A DNA stretch of 64,000 bases from Crocodylus rhombifer. Lineage: Eukaryota; Chordata; Crocodylia; Crocodylidae. Under the pieces are notes generated by a model. The model searched no databases. It was not told where the DNA came from and saw nothing but the letters and a program-made list of their open reading frames with translations. Made by a program: the position numbers and the translations under genes. Location of the stretch: NCBI GenBank assembly GCA_038503035.1, contig JAVSML010024438.1, positions 372,001-436,000 on the forward strand, read 5' to 3'. Shown here piece by piece: positions 1 to 12,350 of this stretch (the first letter of the stretch is position 1; each line of letters starts with the position of its first letter).

Positions 1-121
1 CCGGCTAGACAAAGCTTTGGTTGGGATGATCTAATTGAGGATGGTCCTGCTTTAAGCAGGGGGTTGGACTAGATGTGACCTTGAGATCCCTTCCAAACCT
101 CATTTTCTATGACTCTATGAT
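1..121 (+). mobile_element. CR1 LINE 3' end
   Basis: This is the end of a CR1 element cut by the window edge. It has the typical run CTTTGGTTGGGATGATCTA, then a hairpin-like CTGCTTTAAGCAGG, GGTTGGACTAGATGTGACC and a short TCTATGACTCTATGA tail. It matches the 3' end at 9340-9470 nearly base for base. Confidence 0.9.
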
Positions 122-1137
122 CCAGAAGCAGGTAGTGGGTCTCTCTACTCACTGCGGCAATAGATCACTGCTGTCGATATTTACATCTCCCTGTCAGCTT
201 CTCAGGTGATTACTGGCCCCCCCTTGCCCTGCACAAACACCAGCACCATCATTTGACACAAGCTCAAGGAAACCACATCCTGTGCTGCAATTGCAGGGTT
301 CAGTGGGGGCTGTGCTAAACGCAGAGACAGTTTCCTACTGTCCACAGCTCAGGCTGACCAGAAGCATTGGGTGTCAAACTAATGAGGGGAGAGAGGATTG
401 CGCTTGTGAGAAGTTTGGATGTCTCTTTTCTGAGTGCTAGGCCCACACAGGTGCACCTGATTTTCCTGTCTCTCTCTCCAGTGCAAATGGCATGCAAAAG
501 TCTCTGTCAGCTGAGAGCATCCGCTGTGTTAGGTGCTGTACTCATGTGACAGCCACTGCCCCAAAGAGATTGCAATCTGGCTGGTACTGAAGGGATTTAA
601 TTTATTGACATTGGTTCACAATCATGTGGCTCAATAGCCAAACTCAATGGGCAGGGACCATATTGGCCTTATGTCCCAGAGCATTAACACTTACATTTAA
701 GATTCTTTCTTAGCACCAGCACAGCTGTAGAGAAGCCATAAAATCTCTAGTATTGTCCTCAGTTAACCCAGGCCCCCTACAACCAAGCTCTTCTCTTCTC
801 CGCATCTTGCTGTCATCCACCACTTACTATCTGCATGCCTCCTCTCCTCAACCTCTGTGCAAAACACAAAACCTTCAGCCCCTACCACGTGGTGCACTTA
901 AAGCTGGCAGCTCTCCAACTGCTCAGAGCACTGCATTTGTGTCAGTGTGCACAGCATATATTTTTAACTGATGGTTATGTTTTAACTGTGTAGCATTGGA
1001 TCATTATTAATGAAAGTGGAAATAGCTTGTGATTAGTGGGTTTTGTATTGGAAGTCACTGGTGTAGTGTTAATTAGATAGCATAATGTGGAACTATGATG
1101 ATGTGGGATTTTTTTTTCCAATTATTGATTTCTATAT

Positions 1138-1250
1138 TTAAGACTTAGACTGCAAACTCCTTGGGCCATGGACTGCCTTAGTACAGCCCTTAGGCTAGGA
1201 AGGAGGGCTCCATGTACCACAGCAATAGGGATAATGATTATAATCTGTGA
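1138..1250 (+). mobile_element. L2/MIR-like 3' tail
   Basis: It reads like the common tail 'TAGACTGCAAACTCCTTGGG...GGACTG' followed by a degraded 'TGTACAGC...CTAG...GGGCTCC' block and ends AT-rich (GATAATGATTATAAT). Old and diverged. The family name is from memory of the tail pattern. Confidence 0.55.
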
Positions 1251-4200
1251 TCAGCATTAAGACTGTGCATTTTGTGCAGAGGAGGAGAAAGGAGGAAGTG
1301 TGTAGATGGAGGACGTGGACAAGATTATTTAGGGAAGACAGTGGTGTCTGTAAGTTGCAAGGGCTGCACGAGGACTTGGTAACTTTCAGCCTTTTCTTTA
1401 AGGTTTAACGGAAAAAAACGAGTGAACTAGTAAACACTAGCAATTATGCCAGAACAATTCACTACTCAACAGAATACGCTTGTTCTACCGTGAATCGAGT
1501 ACGTATTTCTTTATGAAGTGAGCAAAGCTCATTAATTAAACATACTGGATTTCAAAGCTCCTGATGTTGCTGAATTGTTTGTTTAACAAGCAGCTCTCAT
1601 CTAAACCACTATTCAGACACAAACCACTGAAGCAGCAGCAGGAAGGAACATCAAAGCAGGACAACCAACATCTGGAAAAGTCAAGAGGCTGCTCCTTATC
1701 CTTCACAACATGCACGGCAGATATTCCGCTCGCAGAACAAACACGCACAGGAAGCACCGCAGACTTGGTCAGAAAGCAGCGTGCTCCCAAAATAAACTTC
1801 CGCATGCTGGGAACACTCTAGCAACATTCAAAAGGGCAACCTGTTTTCCATCCACCTTCCCTCAGCCTCTCAAATGGATCCCTTACATGACATTCATTGG
1901 AGCCTGAGCAAGACACCACCATTACAACAGCACCTGAGCACTTCACCCTTTTTAATAGTCCTCACTGTACGTGCAGATGAGAAACTGAGACACAGCAGGA
2001 TCAAGAATGGGATTTTTAAAAAGAGCCTAAATGAGTCAGGCACTAATCTTACTGAAGGCCAAATGGACTTGGGTATCTACTGCTCTTAGGCACTTGTCTG
2101 ACCTTTGGCAAGCTGCTGAGGATGAGATTTGCTCAAGGGAAGCAAATCTTTGCTTCAAAGGAAGCAAATCTCCAGCTAGCACCCTAACCATTGGACCATA
2201 CTTCCTTATATTTTCAGTGCCCTGGACAATCTAGTTCTGAAATGTCTCCACACACTTGAAGTGTACGATATCCACTTGCATTTGCATGGAAAGTACTGGG
2301 TACTGACTCCCTGTCAGAAATGCAGCAAGCATATTGTGTTCTTGTATAGTAAGAAGAGGGGCATGTTATAAATCTATAAATATGGTATCCACCTCCTCTT
2401 CTGTTGTGGTACACACAGGATATCCTGCCAGCAGAGAGCACCAGACAGATCCCCTCCAGCCCTTACAATCCAGGTGTGTCTTATTCCGAACAGGAGCATT
2501 GTGTGCAAGCGCTGGGTTTTTTGCTACTGGTGGTTTCACCCCTCACCCCACCAATTAGGCAGATCCATTTTCTTTCAGCATTCACAGGATATTTTTTCTT
2601 CGCTTGCCCCCCCCCCCCACTTGCAGCGCACTGAGTGCCTTCTCCCACATCAGACTCCGATTTGCAGCGCCAGGGTATTTTTAGAACAGCACACACACAA
2701 TGTTGTTTGTTGTCTTGGTGAAGAAGAAGAAAAAACGGGAAACAGGCAATTTTCTAGACTAAAATTATTTGCCTAATTGCTGGGGATTAGAAAACTGCTC
2801 CTCTTGCAGAGCCATTTACAGTCTTTCCTGTGCTCTAAAGATGACAGACAAAATGAGCTTTCACCTATTTAGAACTGTCCATAAATCAATCCAGCAAGGT
2901 AAACTGTAGGTCCCTGTTCTTGGTAATGTGAAAGACCACTTCTACTCTAACATGAGTAGACTCTACTTGATTTCCTCCTTCTGAGATTTGGTTTTGAAAG
3001 GTCTTAAAAGATCTTTGTGGGGGAGGGACGATTGGATTATATTGATACTTCAAAGTGAGCATGTTGCAAAGTAACTGGTTTGCTGCACAGTTCACGTGCA
3101 AGCAATCTACTTGCAGTCAACTAGAAATAATAATGAAACAAACTTCCGCAGTGCATTATTACGTGGCGATATAAAGAACACCAACTACTTTTAGCAAGGC
3201 CATGCCCGTGTAAGTCCTCATTTTGGTCCTACTTTGATAGCCTTTCACTACAAAATCTGTGCACTGATGCTGAATGGTTTGTGAAAAATAAGACTGTGTG
3301 TGAAAGACGGGAGGATGGAGTGGATTCTGTTTTTTGCGAGGACAGCAAACAATGACTGCTGTCTGATGTCCCATCTCTTTCCTCAGCTCCTTTGCCATGC
3401 AATCCCTCTCAGACTAGGACATGACCCCCATTCCCTTCAATAATATTATGGCAGAAGGCTAACTGGAATGGACTGCCCTTGTCGGGTAACTGAGCAGCAG
3501 TCCTAAGGTGATATCAGAAGTAAACTGTTGTCATGTTCCACCGAAGAACATCGCATTTCTTTGGTGGGTGAAGAGATTGCTCTCCAATCCCTTGTGCGTC
3601 AGGGTGAGAATCACTATATAAACATTATGCTGTTAACGGTGCAAACCGTTTGACATCTCTAAGGGCTATATATTCAAGTAGCAAGTTGTTCTGCCAAAAT
3701 CCCAGTAAAAGCCTTATCCTTCAATGCACCCGTGCAAACTGGAGTGCATATCTTCTTTGCCTGCACCAGAGAAGAGGTGACATGGAGCTTGTCTCCAAAG
3801 TTTTGTGAACACTAAGGTGATACAGGACTGAGATCCATTCTTAGTGATACACATGCAGATCCAGAGAAACTCCCTTGACTGCTCTGGGATTATTTCAGTT
3901 TCACATTGGCACAACCCATGTGTCCTTTAGGCTGCAGATCTTTTTTAAACAGCATGGGGCCTCTGTAATCTGCTCCCCAAACGCATAAACTAAGAGTCCA
4001 TTAATGGCTGCAACTGTTTCACACTCACTGGGAGAAGAGATGACATATCTGTAGCAGTGAACAAAAAGCTTCCCTGCTATTTTTAATCTAGAAAGTTTGC
4101 CAGAAAACTACTTGGGGAGTGAAGGTTGTAGGGTGGGGAAACATGCACAATGGATGGGGTTTTTTTGTTGCTTTTAAAAAATAAGAATGGAGGAAAAAGA

Positions 4201-5490
4201 AGCCCACCTGCATTAACTTGTTGGTCAAGCTTCAAGCTAACATGGTTTAAAAACGGTTGAGATACTTAAGCAAAATGCCAGGATTTCCTGAGAAAAGCCA
4301 GAGCTGTAGTGAAGCTGTGCACTCTCCTTCATATTCACCGCCCATTTATTTCTCAGGCATTGTTGGCTTGTGGATCTGCTTTCCAACACGCACATGCTAT
4401 TAAGTCCTAAATGACAGCTTGTTTAACTAGAAAACATTTCCATTTTTCCTCAACAAAAGCCATTCATTTCTTGCTCTTCTGTTTGCTTAACGACTGTTCC
4501 ATTCACCCTGTTGGAGGATTTGGTACAACCCATTTGATTGTTCTTCTTCGAATAAAGCTGCAAGTTAATGATCCACCTTTTGATCTTCAAGAGGGGAAAC
4601 TAGCACGGCATGCTGTATAGCCCTCTACATCTGAGTTATATGGCAAAATCTATGCATGGGCCTTGTATGATTATTTATCCTGAGAAAATAATCAAGACAA
4701 TTTGTTGTGTAGGGACTGGGGGAGACAGCATTGATTCTTCTCTATGAAAGCTTTGAACAGGCATCATGAGGAGACAGAAGGCAGGACAAAGTCACGTTTA
4801 ATGACTTATTCCTTGTGGTCTTCTGTGTTTGGTACTCCCTCCCCATGTTCATGTGTCAGGGGTCTCCTTTCAAGCTGTCTTCAAAATGTTCTCCTTCCCT
4901 GAAGACCACCCAACACGAATCCCTAGTAATTCAAATAAAGCTGTCGCTCACCCACACAGTTTATTTTTGAAAAGCCAATCCACTCTCCTACTGGATGAGG
5001 GCTCCCAATATATTCTGTTTAGCCTGCAAGGCTCTTGGGGCTGGAGCATGTCTTTTTGTACAAAGTGCCTTTGGTTTCTGTCTAAATAAATAATCATGCT
5101 GTTTTAACCAGAAACTGCAGGGCCTTGCAATGCATATTATAAATTCACCTGCCAAAAGGTTGTTGGTCGAGCAACTTTTTCAAACTCCTGCCTGACTGTC
5201 CACTATGCTGCAGCTTGTGTTCTCAGTCCTGGCCGTGGGAAGTCGGTACAGACTAGGACAAGGGGGAATATTGCCATTTTGAAAACAGAAGCGTGTTATA
5301 ACTGCTTTGCATGAGTTTGTTGAAAACACAGGTGAAAGGAAGCTGGATTATTTAGAGCAACAGCTGGGAACATCCTGCTCTCACCACATGCCTGTTTAAG
5401 AGAACCTCATGACAGAAAATAGCTCAACTCAACATGGTTAAACTGACTTCCAGGGTGATTTGATGCTACTGTTCCATGTACTGTCTAGCT

Positions 5491-5735
5491 CAGTGATTTT
5501 TAACCAGGGTGTGGCACAGTAGTAACACTTTTAAATGTGCAAACCTATACACGCTTTACAAGATGCACCCAGCAATTTCGAATAGGAATCCTTAGCATCA
5601 AAAATATTTCTTCCCTGTTGTGGTTCTTTGTAACAGAAGACTTGCTCTACAATTGTTCCATAGTCAAAAAAGTGAGTGCAGGCGAAGACTTGGCATTTTC
5701 TGGGGGCTGCCTTAAGGTTAAGAATAGTTTTTGCT
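5491..5735. mobile_element. hAT-type non-autonomous transposon (old copy)
   Basis: The left end CAGTGATTTTTAACCAGGGTG is the widely seen CAGTGGTTCTCAACC terminal motif. The right end, GGGGGCTGCC...TTAAGAATAG, corresponds to its inverted partner. Internal landmarks (TTCTTTGTAAC, GGGGGCTGCC) occur in the same order as in the element at 36448-36712, so the two look like members of one family. Target duplication is not clear. Confidence 0.5.
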
Positions 5736-7191
5736 AATTCTTTTTTGCCTGAGCCTTCTTTCCTGTAATTCTTCATTTACCTTGATTACTAACTGTTGGG
5801 ATTAAACAGCCAGATTATTGACTCTCTGTACTCTATCCCTTGTTTAAAGCCACAGTTAGGTGGTGTATGTATGTAAGCAGTGAATAATAACACCTGACAA
5901 AACCCCACTGCTTCTAGAGTACCATAAAACCCCTCATCTATGGCTACCAATCTGTAGTACAACTGTGTATTGTTTCTCAGCACCCCAGAGCTGGACAGCA
6001 AGACAGTGAACCAGTCACCAGTCACCTGCACCCTCCAAAGCAGTGCGGAAATGCGGCCCTGGTGTGCTTTATTCCACCCTTGGCAAAGCCACAGCAATCC
6101 CAATAATGTGAATGCTTCAGTTGGTACAACTTAAAAAGCCTTCACTTAGAGCTGCCTTCCTCCCCTCCCCCTCTCAGCTGTACTGAACATAAATTTGGCA
6201 CAGTTGAGGATCAAACCCTCTGTTCCTTAGTATTATACAAGCTGCCAGGCCTTTCCAGCACTGCCCTTTTATTCCGTTCCAGCTAGACGTGCAGTTTGAA
6301 GACTGTCAGTTTTAAGGGATCTGGGCTCATACCATTAGTCTTTGTATCCTTCACAATTCAGCAATTTTTTTTTCCCAGGCTGAACAAGGATTTTCAAATT
6401 GCAGACTGCTGCCAAACGCTGAATAAATCACAGTGTTGGGGATGCTGTTGGCATAACAGCTTATTCTTATGAATTGAATCCGCAGATAGTATCTTTCGAG
6501 AAATTAACACCTTGGTGTCCTGCCTGACACGCTGAAAAAACACTGATCTCTTTATCACTAGCCTGACACGCTGAAAAAATTCACCCTCTGTGGCCCATTG
6601 GTTGATATTTGCCATGGGTAAAAAATAAGGCAGGGAAAGGTTGAAGCAGCCCCCCAAGCCTCCAGCTCCCCAAGCATCAACTTAAACCAAACTTACGAGT
6701 AACTAGTACTTGGTTTGCAAACAAGCCATGTTTGCAAAATCAACTGCATGCACAAGCTGGGTGGGCACGCATGCAAATCATCAACTGCATGTCTAGCTAA
6801 TCCTTTGTATATGCAATGACTTGATTCAGGCACATAATCCTGCCAACTACATGCAGACAAAAGCCATGTCCGGATATGCAGGCACGTGCGGTTTGTGATG
6901 CCTCAAAACCTTTTTGCGATGCCACAAGCTGCACACCAGAATGTTAAAACGTGCCCCACACTGCAAATTTGCAGTGCAGGGGCAAAATTTGCTACTGTGA
7001 TTTCCCAATAGCAAAAAAAAAAGTGGCGTGGCGGAAGTTATAATAGCATGCGCTGGAACAAATGGAGGCTCAGATCTCCAGGAAGACGCTCTGGCTGCTG
7101 GCCAGAGCATCTCTACTATTTCATTCGAGCTGGGAGAAGCAGGGAAAGGGCAGTTTGCCCACAACTGGATAATTCTCCCCTCACCGAAGCG

Positions 7192-7284
7192 CATGTGCAG
7201 GGGCATGCACTGCAGCACAAAGTAGCAGCACAAATTTGTGCTGCTACTATTTGTGCCATTGCAAGTCCGTGCCCCTGCACATCT
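7192..7284. repeat. nested palindrome, probably core of a MITE
   Basis: The centre at 7222-7247 is a perfect 26-base palindrome (13-base arms, GTAGCAGCACAAA and its complement). It is extended by GCACAAA against TTTGTGC. An outer pair, ATGTGCAGGGGCA at about 7193 and TGCCCCTGCACAT at about 7270, is also inverted. The whole can fold into a hairpin of about 90 bases. Flanking sequence at 6720-7330 has more GCATGC and GTGCAGG pieces, so the element may be longer, but its ends are not clear. Confidence 0.65.
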
Positions 7285-7444
7285 AGATGTGGCCGAAGTG
7301 TGCAGTTGCTTACGCATTTTCACAGGCCCCTGGATTCTTCTGAACTCAGACACCGAGAATTTCAGTAGAGTTCACCTCAGAACATAAGGAAAGCTCTAAC
7401 TTTTTACTGTGATTCTTGGCTCCCCCTCTAGGAGTTTGAGTCAC

Positions 7445-7520
7445 ATTGATCCTAGGCTATAAACTGTTCTTGGCAGAGACTGTATCTTCCTCCAAGATTT
7501 TGTAAAAAGTCCATCACCTC
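7445..7520 (+). mobile_element. L2/MIR-like tail fragment
   Basis: CCTAGGCTATAAACTGTTC, then GGCAGAGACTGTATCTTCC, resembles the 'AGATTGTAAACTCTT..GGCAGGGACTGTCTC' tail. Low identity, short. Confidence 0.4.
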
Positions 7521-7554
7521 AACAGTTTTATGTGCTTAGCACCAAGAACTTTTC

Positions 7555-7720
7555 ATCTGCATGTCTCAGAGCACTTACAAAGGTGGGATCAGTCTCACTT
7601 CCTCATTTTACAGCTGGAGGAACCAAGAGGCAGCAAGAAGCAGCACTTTTGCCCAAAGTTATAGAGTTAAGCTATGACACAGCTGAGCAAGGAATACACA
7701 TTCCCCAAACCGCCAGCAGT
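7555..7720 (-). mobile_element. MIR-like SINE, antisense
   Basis: The order TCCTCATTTTACAGCTGGAGG, then AACCAAGAGGCAGC, then TTTTGCCCAAAGTTAT is the reverse complement of the MIR core ('GGGCAAGTCA..CTCAGTTTCC..TGTAAAATG'). It directly follows an L2-like tail. Confidence 0.65.
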
Positions 7721-8211
7721 GTGCGCTCTCTCTCCTATGACATAACGGTAACCACTCCTCAATCTGAGCCATATGACTTGACTGCGGGTCTTGCAACCAG
7801 CCCATACGGCCCTGATAGCACTAGCCTGCCCACATGCAAGGAACTCAATACCAAGGGCCCGATCCAAAGCCCAGGGAAGTGGAAGGGAGTTTTTCCACTG
7901 ACTATAGTGCACTTTAGACAAGGGTCTAGTTGTACAACTGGAAGGTTCGGAGGACTGGTGCCAAGATGAGGGGTTTGAGCTCTGGGTCATTCGACTGACT
8001 CCGGCTCAGCCCTGCACTAATCAAATAATGTTGCCATGTGATGGCTACTGTGAAATGACTTGTGGATGTCACATCTCACATCTTGGCAAACAGGTTTCTA
8101 TATCCAGAAAAAACAGCACCCTCCAAGCCAAATGGACTGGGAGGTTTCATTATGGGAATAGTGTAATTCTTCAGAGGCATGTATCACGTCTGGCCATTGG
8201 GTGAATGAATC

Positions 8212-8330
8212 ACAGACTCATAGAGAAGCAGAGCTAGAAGGGACCTCCAGAGCTCATCCTGACCAATACTCTGCCTGAGGCAGGCTCAAACATAACTACT
8301 TTCACCATCCCACTTTGTTTCATAACAGTG
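8212..8330 (-). mobile_element. CR1 LINE 3' end, antisense
   Basis: Begins ATCACAGACTCATAGAG, the complement of the CR1 tail, then AGCTAGAAGGGACCTCCAGAG and a degraded CCTGAGGCAGG block. This is the reverse complement of the tails at 1-121 and 9340-9475. Confidence 0.85.
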
Positions 8331-9009
8331 GGACATACGTAAGGCTGGTGAGAATGTTGCTGGGAGCCGGTATGTTGCTAGACAGCATGCCAGATGCTAA
8401 CCAGATGCTCCACGCAACTCCACTAATGGACTCCAATGAAGCTGTTCATGTTGCCAAAGGCTCTAAATTACCATGATTGGATTAAAAAATATTCTGAAAT
8501 TGCTCCCTGAAATTGCCAAAGGGACTTTGTAAACAAGCCTAACCTGGTTTCTCAAAGCTGCCTGTCTCTGTCAGCTGTGATAAAGGAGTTTTTCTGCTCT
8601 TTACAAATACAAAAAGTCTCTATAATAAAAAAGTAGGCTTTACAAAATCCCTGGGTGAAATCTGGGTCCCACTGAAATCATCCTCAGTGGGTCAGGATAG
8701 TACCTAGTATGTATAAACAGAGAGCAGTATTCATACATACAAATAAAATTCAGTAGCAATTAAACTTGAATACAGATCCTGCAGCTTCCCCTGGTGACCT
8801 TTGGTAGTTTTAAGGGGCTACATGCATTTGTTCTGTTTTCTGGTTCCAGTAGTGGCCAGGGTTTACCAGCAGGACTCTGAAGCTGTCACTATGAGCAGTC
8901 CTTCAACTGGAAGATAATCTCTACCACAGCATATTGATGGGTCTTGAGGTGATTTAACAGTCCAATCCTTAAACTAGGGATCCATCTGCAGAAGTTGCAG
9001 ATCTTTTCA

Positions 9010-9475
9010 CAGAGGAGAGTAGGTTGTAGGCTGGGACATATGACTTATGAGGATAGTCTGAGGGAACTGGCTTATTTTGTCTGAAGAAGAGAAGACGAGG
9101 GGCAGGGGAGGGGTTGGGATTTGATAGCAGTCTTTAAGTACTTGAAGGGTGACTACAAAGAGGATGGAGCTGGACTGTTTTCAGTGGTGACAGATGATAA
9201 AACAAGGAGCAATGGTCTCAAGCTGCAGCAAAGGAGGTTTAGGTTGGATATTAGGAAAAACTTTCTCACTATAAGAGTGGCGAAGCACTGGAACAAGTTA
9301 CCTAGAGAGGTGGTGGACTCTCCACCCTTGGAGGTTTTTAAGGCCCAGCTTGACAAAGCCTTGGCTGGGGTGATCTGGTTGGGGATGGTCCTGCTCTGAG
9401 CAGGGGTTGGACTAAATGTGACCTCCTGAGGTCCCTTCCAACCCTCTTTTTCTATGATCCTATGACTCCTCTCCT
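9010..9475 (+). mobile_element. CR1 LINE 3' fragment with ORF2 C-terminus
   Basis: A 5'-truncated CR1. From 9121 an open frame (ending at 9399) encodes the C-terminal part of the CR1 ORF2 polyprotein, with [17 protein letters not shown], then [10 protein letters not shown] and [18 protein letters not shown]. Upstream, the same protein is still readable (TYEDSLRELAYF) but broken by a stop before 9121. The untranslated tail ends in TTTTTCTATGATCCTATGA. It is a dead copy of a retrotransposon, younger-looking than the other LINE remnants here. Confidence 0.92.
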
Positions 9476-10174
9476 TTTATTTTCTCCACTCCCTTCTCTG
9501 CTTCGAGGCAAGATGCTTTATCTTGAAACAACCTGTCACTTGGTTTAGGTTGCGGCACCATTGGAGTTGGTTAGCACCCTCCCTGCTCTTGATGTCAGCA
9601 TCCATTTTCTTGAAGTATGCCTTTAGTTTGTCCCTGTAGTGTTTTCTCTGGTTGCTGCAAGATATCATTCCCAAGCAGCAATCTCACAACTAACACAGAG
9701 CGCCTTCTGCAACCCCTGCTAAGGCTGAGCAGTCCTATACAGCGCAAGCAGTGCTCTTCCCTGAAGGGCGCTTGGGGTGCATAGTATTACTTGATGGGTG
9801 TAAGCAGAAGCAGATACAGACTCTTGGGGCCATGATCAGGTTCCTGCCAAGCTCCTTATGCAGTGCAGCTACTACAGCACCCTGCTCACAAGAACTGTAA
9901 TGTTACAGCCCAGTCCACTGTAGCAGAGCAAGGCCTACAGATGACTGCAAGGATATGCTACCTTTTAATTTCAAGATCCTATGAGGTCGTCATGTAGGTT
10001 TATTCTGGTTCAGGCTATTAGTCAAGTATATCCAGCTTCCTGCAATATCCAGAGACCTGGAGGAAAGCAAGACGTTTTCTCTCATGCACCCAATGAATAT
10101 GCTTTCTCTTTTACATTTATAGCCCACTAACTATATTGAGAGTCACCCCTGGCCCCTCGTTTCATGCTTTAGGA

Positions 10175-10366
10175 CAAGGGTGGCACATGTGTGGAACACA
10201 TGGCACAGGTAGCCTCAATATATGGCATGCAGCAAATCAGGGAGGGAACAAGCTGGATAGTCATGGGCATGGCAGGAACAAAAAGCAGAGCAAGGAATTG
10301 GGCAGGGGATTGGGATCAGAGTGGCACTCAGGGGTGGTGTGAGGCTAATTTGTGGCATGCCTGCTA
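10175..10366. mobile_element. hAT MITE with perfect 8-bp target duplication
   Basis: CTTTAGGA occurs immediately outside both ends (10167-10174 and 10367-10374). The element starts CAAGGGTGGCACATG and ends GTGGCATGCCTGCTA, which is imperfectly inverted and of the 'CAGGGGTGGC...' hAT class. It is 192 bases long with no coding capacity. An 8-bp duplication is the hallmark of hAT insertion. Confidence 0.8.
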
Positions 10367-10824
10367 CTTTAGGACTTGTAAGATGGAGAGACAGGATAAA
10401 GAAGAATGGCCCATCTCCAATGTACAGGTGAAATGGCTGCAGAGTAAGATGGATGGGCTAATCTGTTCTTTCTTTGGTCTGCATAAGAAAAGAGTAACTC
10501 TGGTTCTCAGATACTAGAACTTTACTGTTCTAGTGAGAACAACTTTTGTCTCAAGCCACTTAGGACTGTACCATACTGCAGCCTACCTACACTAGGTGTT
10601 ATGAAGATTGGTATCTGGGCTCAGACGCTTAGACTTCTGTGCACCAAAATCCACGTGTGCTTAGGGCCACATTCTGCTGCATGTCTGCATAGGCTGTGCC
10701 AGTGTGGATAAGGGAAGGGCACAACTGCAATTCCTTTGCTCACTGGAGAGCTGGGACTGCTCTGTATTTATTCTGGAGTGGACACCTGAAGCTGCAGAGG
10801 GAGAAGGCAGGACTCTAGGGCAGC

Positions 10825-10985
10825 TGCCTGGGACTCTGAGACTCAGTTCAAGCCACTTCTCTGCCACAGACTTTCTATGCGACTTCAGGCAAGCCAGTTA
10901 GTCTAAGCAATCGTAACATACTTATGAAAGATGGTAGATATTGGGGCCACTTCATGTAATGGTGATGAAAGAGCCCCACCGAGGA
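10825..10985 (+). mobile_element. MIR-like SINE
   Basis: CTCTGCCACAGACTTTCTAT, then GCGACTTCAGGCAAGCCAGT, matches the MIR core 'TGCCACTGACTTGCTGTGTGACCTTGGGCAAGTCACT' in order and spacing. A degraded TGATGAAAG end follows. Confidence 0.75.
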
Positions 10986-11539
10986 ACCAGAGCATAGGGC
11001 AGGGCACAGGCTCCTTCGGCACAGCAAGCAGCTCAGAGGGCTGCTCTGGATAAGGATGTCTGTACCTCTGGGTTACTCAAGGTCATGTCTATGACGTATG
11101 CCCTCACCTTTCACCACCACAACGAAAACCAGAAGCAGACACTCAGGTTCATCCAAGGGGTAATCAAACATGTTGGGGTACGAGGAAAATAGGAGAAAAT
11201 GGCCTATGGGTTTACCAGAGGTGAAGCATGCTGAAGTAACCTGGTATCTTCCTTTGGCAAGAGAACTGATCTCTAGATAAGATCTATGGTCTTTCCTTTA
11301 TCTGTCAGTAAAGAATGTGACATTGAGTCATATGGAAAGTCATAAACTAAGCTTGAGAAGATGGGGACTGGTATAGGAAGGGGGATGAGAAACTGAGGGC
11401 TAAGGGTTGGGGAACACCAGGCAGTGTTGAAAAGGGAAGTCTGGGCTGGGGATGTTACTAGCAGAGTTCAAGGTCAGTATTCAGTATGTTCATTCATTAC
11501 TTTGGGACAAAAAGGGGGAATGGAGTAATGAAATCTGCT

Positions 11540-12350
11540 GAAAGCATAATGTTAGAAAGCAGTGTCAATGCAGAGGAGGGCTGGAATATTGGATAAGAAG
11601 GGCATGAATGATCCTGAAGGCTAGACACCTAATAGAAAAGGGATGACATTCAGTAGCCCACAGTCATGCACTTATTAGTGACTAACAACAAGGGTTTTTG
11701 CTGTATTCTGGAGGGGGAGCTTTCTCAGTTTGAACGCAAGGAAGAGAGAGTGTTGATCATGAAATGATTAAGAGCCACTGGTGTGATCAGCTTGCGTAAG
11801 GGCTAAATGCAAACCTTGGCCTCAGCAGGTGAGGTATTTCTTGTAGGGGCAGGGAAGCATTAATGTTATTGAACAAGGCATTGAGAGAGCCTCATCTGGG
11901 TTAGTGTGTGTGGTTCTGGTCCCCTGTGTTCAGGAAACATGAATCCAGACTAGCACAGGAAGAGAGCAGGAGTGCCAGGATAAACTGCGAGAAGCAATCT
12001 CACGTAAAGACTCTGAAAGAGGTTGGCTTGTTTAGTGCAGCAGGACAAAACTGAAAGGGGATATGATTGCTCAGGAAGGTAAATGCTCAAGCTCAAGGAG
12101 AGTGTTGGCACAGGAACAAATAGGCATAAACTGTCCATGAATAAATGTAGCTTTGAAATTAAAAGGAGGTGTCTGGTTACCAGAGCTGCGAGGTTCTGGA
12201 GCTGCCTTCCGCAAGGTGTTGTGGTCACAGAAAACTGAAGATAAAGTTGGATCAGTTTATGAAAGAATCACATGGCATGGCTGTTTGAAAGCAAGAGACT
12301 GAACTCAATGGCCCAAGGATCCCTATATTCCTGGGTTGTTATATTGAGTA
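11540..12350 (+). mobile_element. decayed CR1/L3-type LINE (ORF2 C-terminal part)
   Basis: Aligns by eye in order with the C-terminal third of reptilian L3/CR1 ORF2. Landmarks are the block near 11600-11710 (GGGATGACATTCAGTAG, CATGCACTTA), GGTGAGGTATTTCTTGTAGG at 11829, AGGCATTGAGAGAGCCTCATCTGG at 11876, GAGGTTGGCTTGTTTAGT at 12018 and TGGCACAGGAACAAATAGG at 12106. The frame is broken repeatedly. Same family as 32060-33265. Confidence 0.8.

Noticed and set aside
9121..9399. Considered as a host gene exon
   Set aside because: The peptide is the C-terminus of CR1 ORF2 and is followed by the CR1 3' tail, so it is a retrotransposon remnant.
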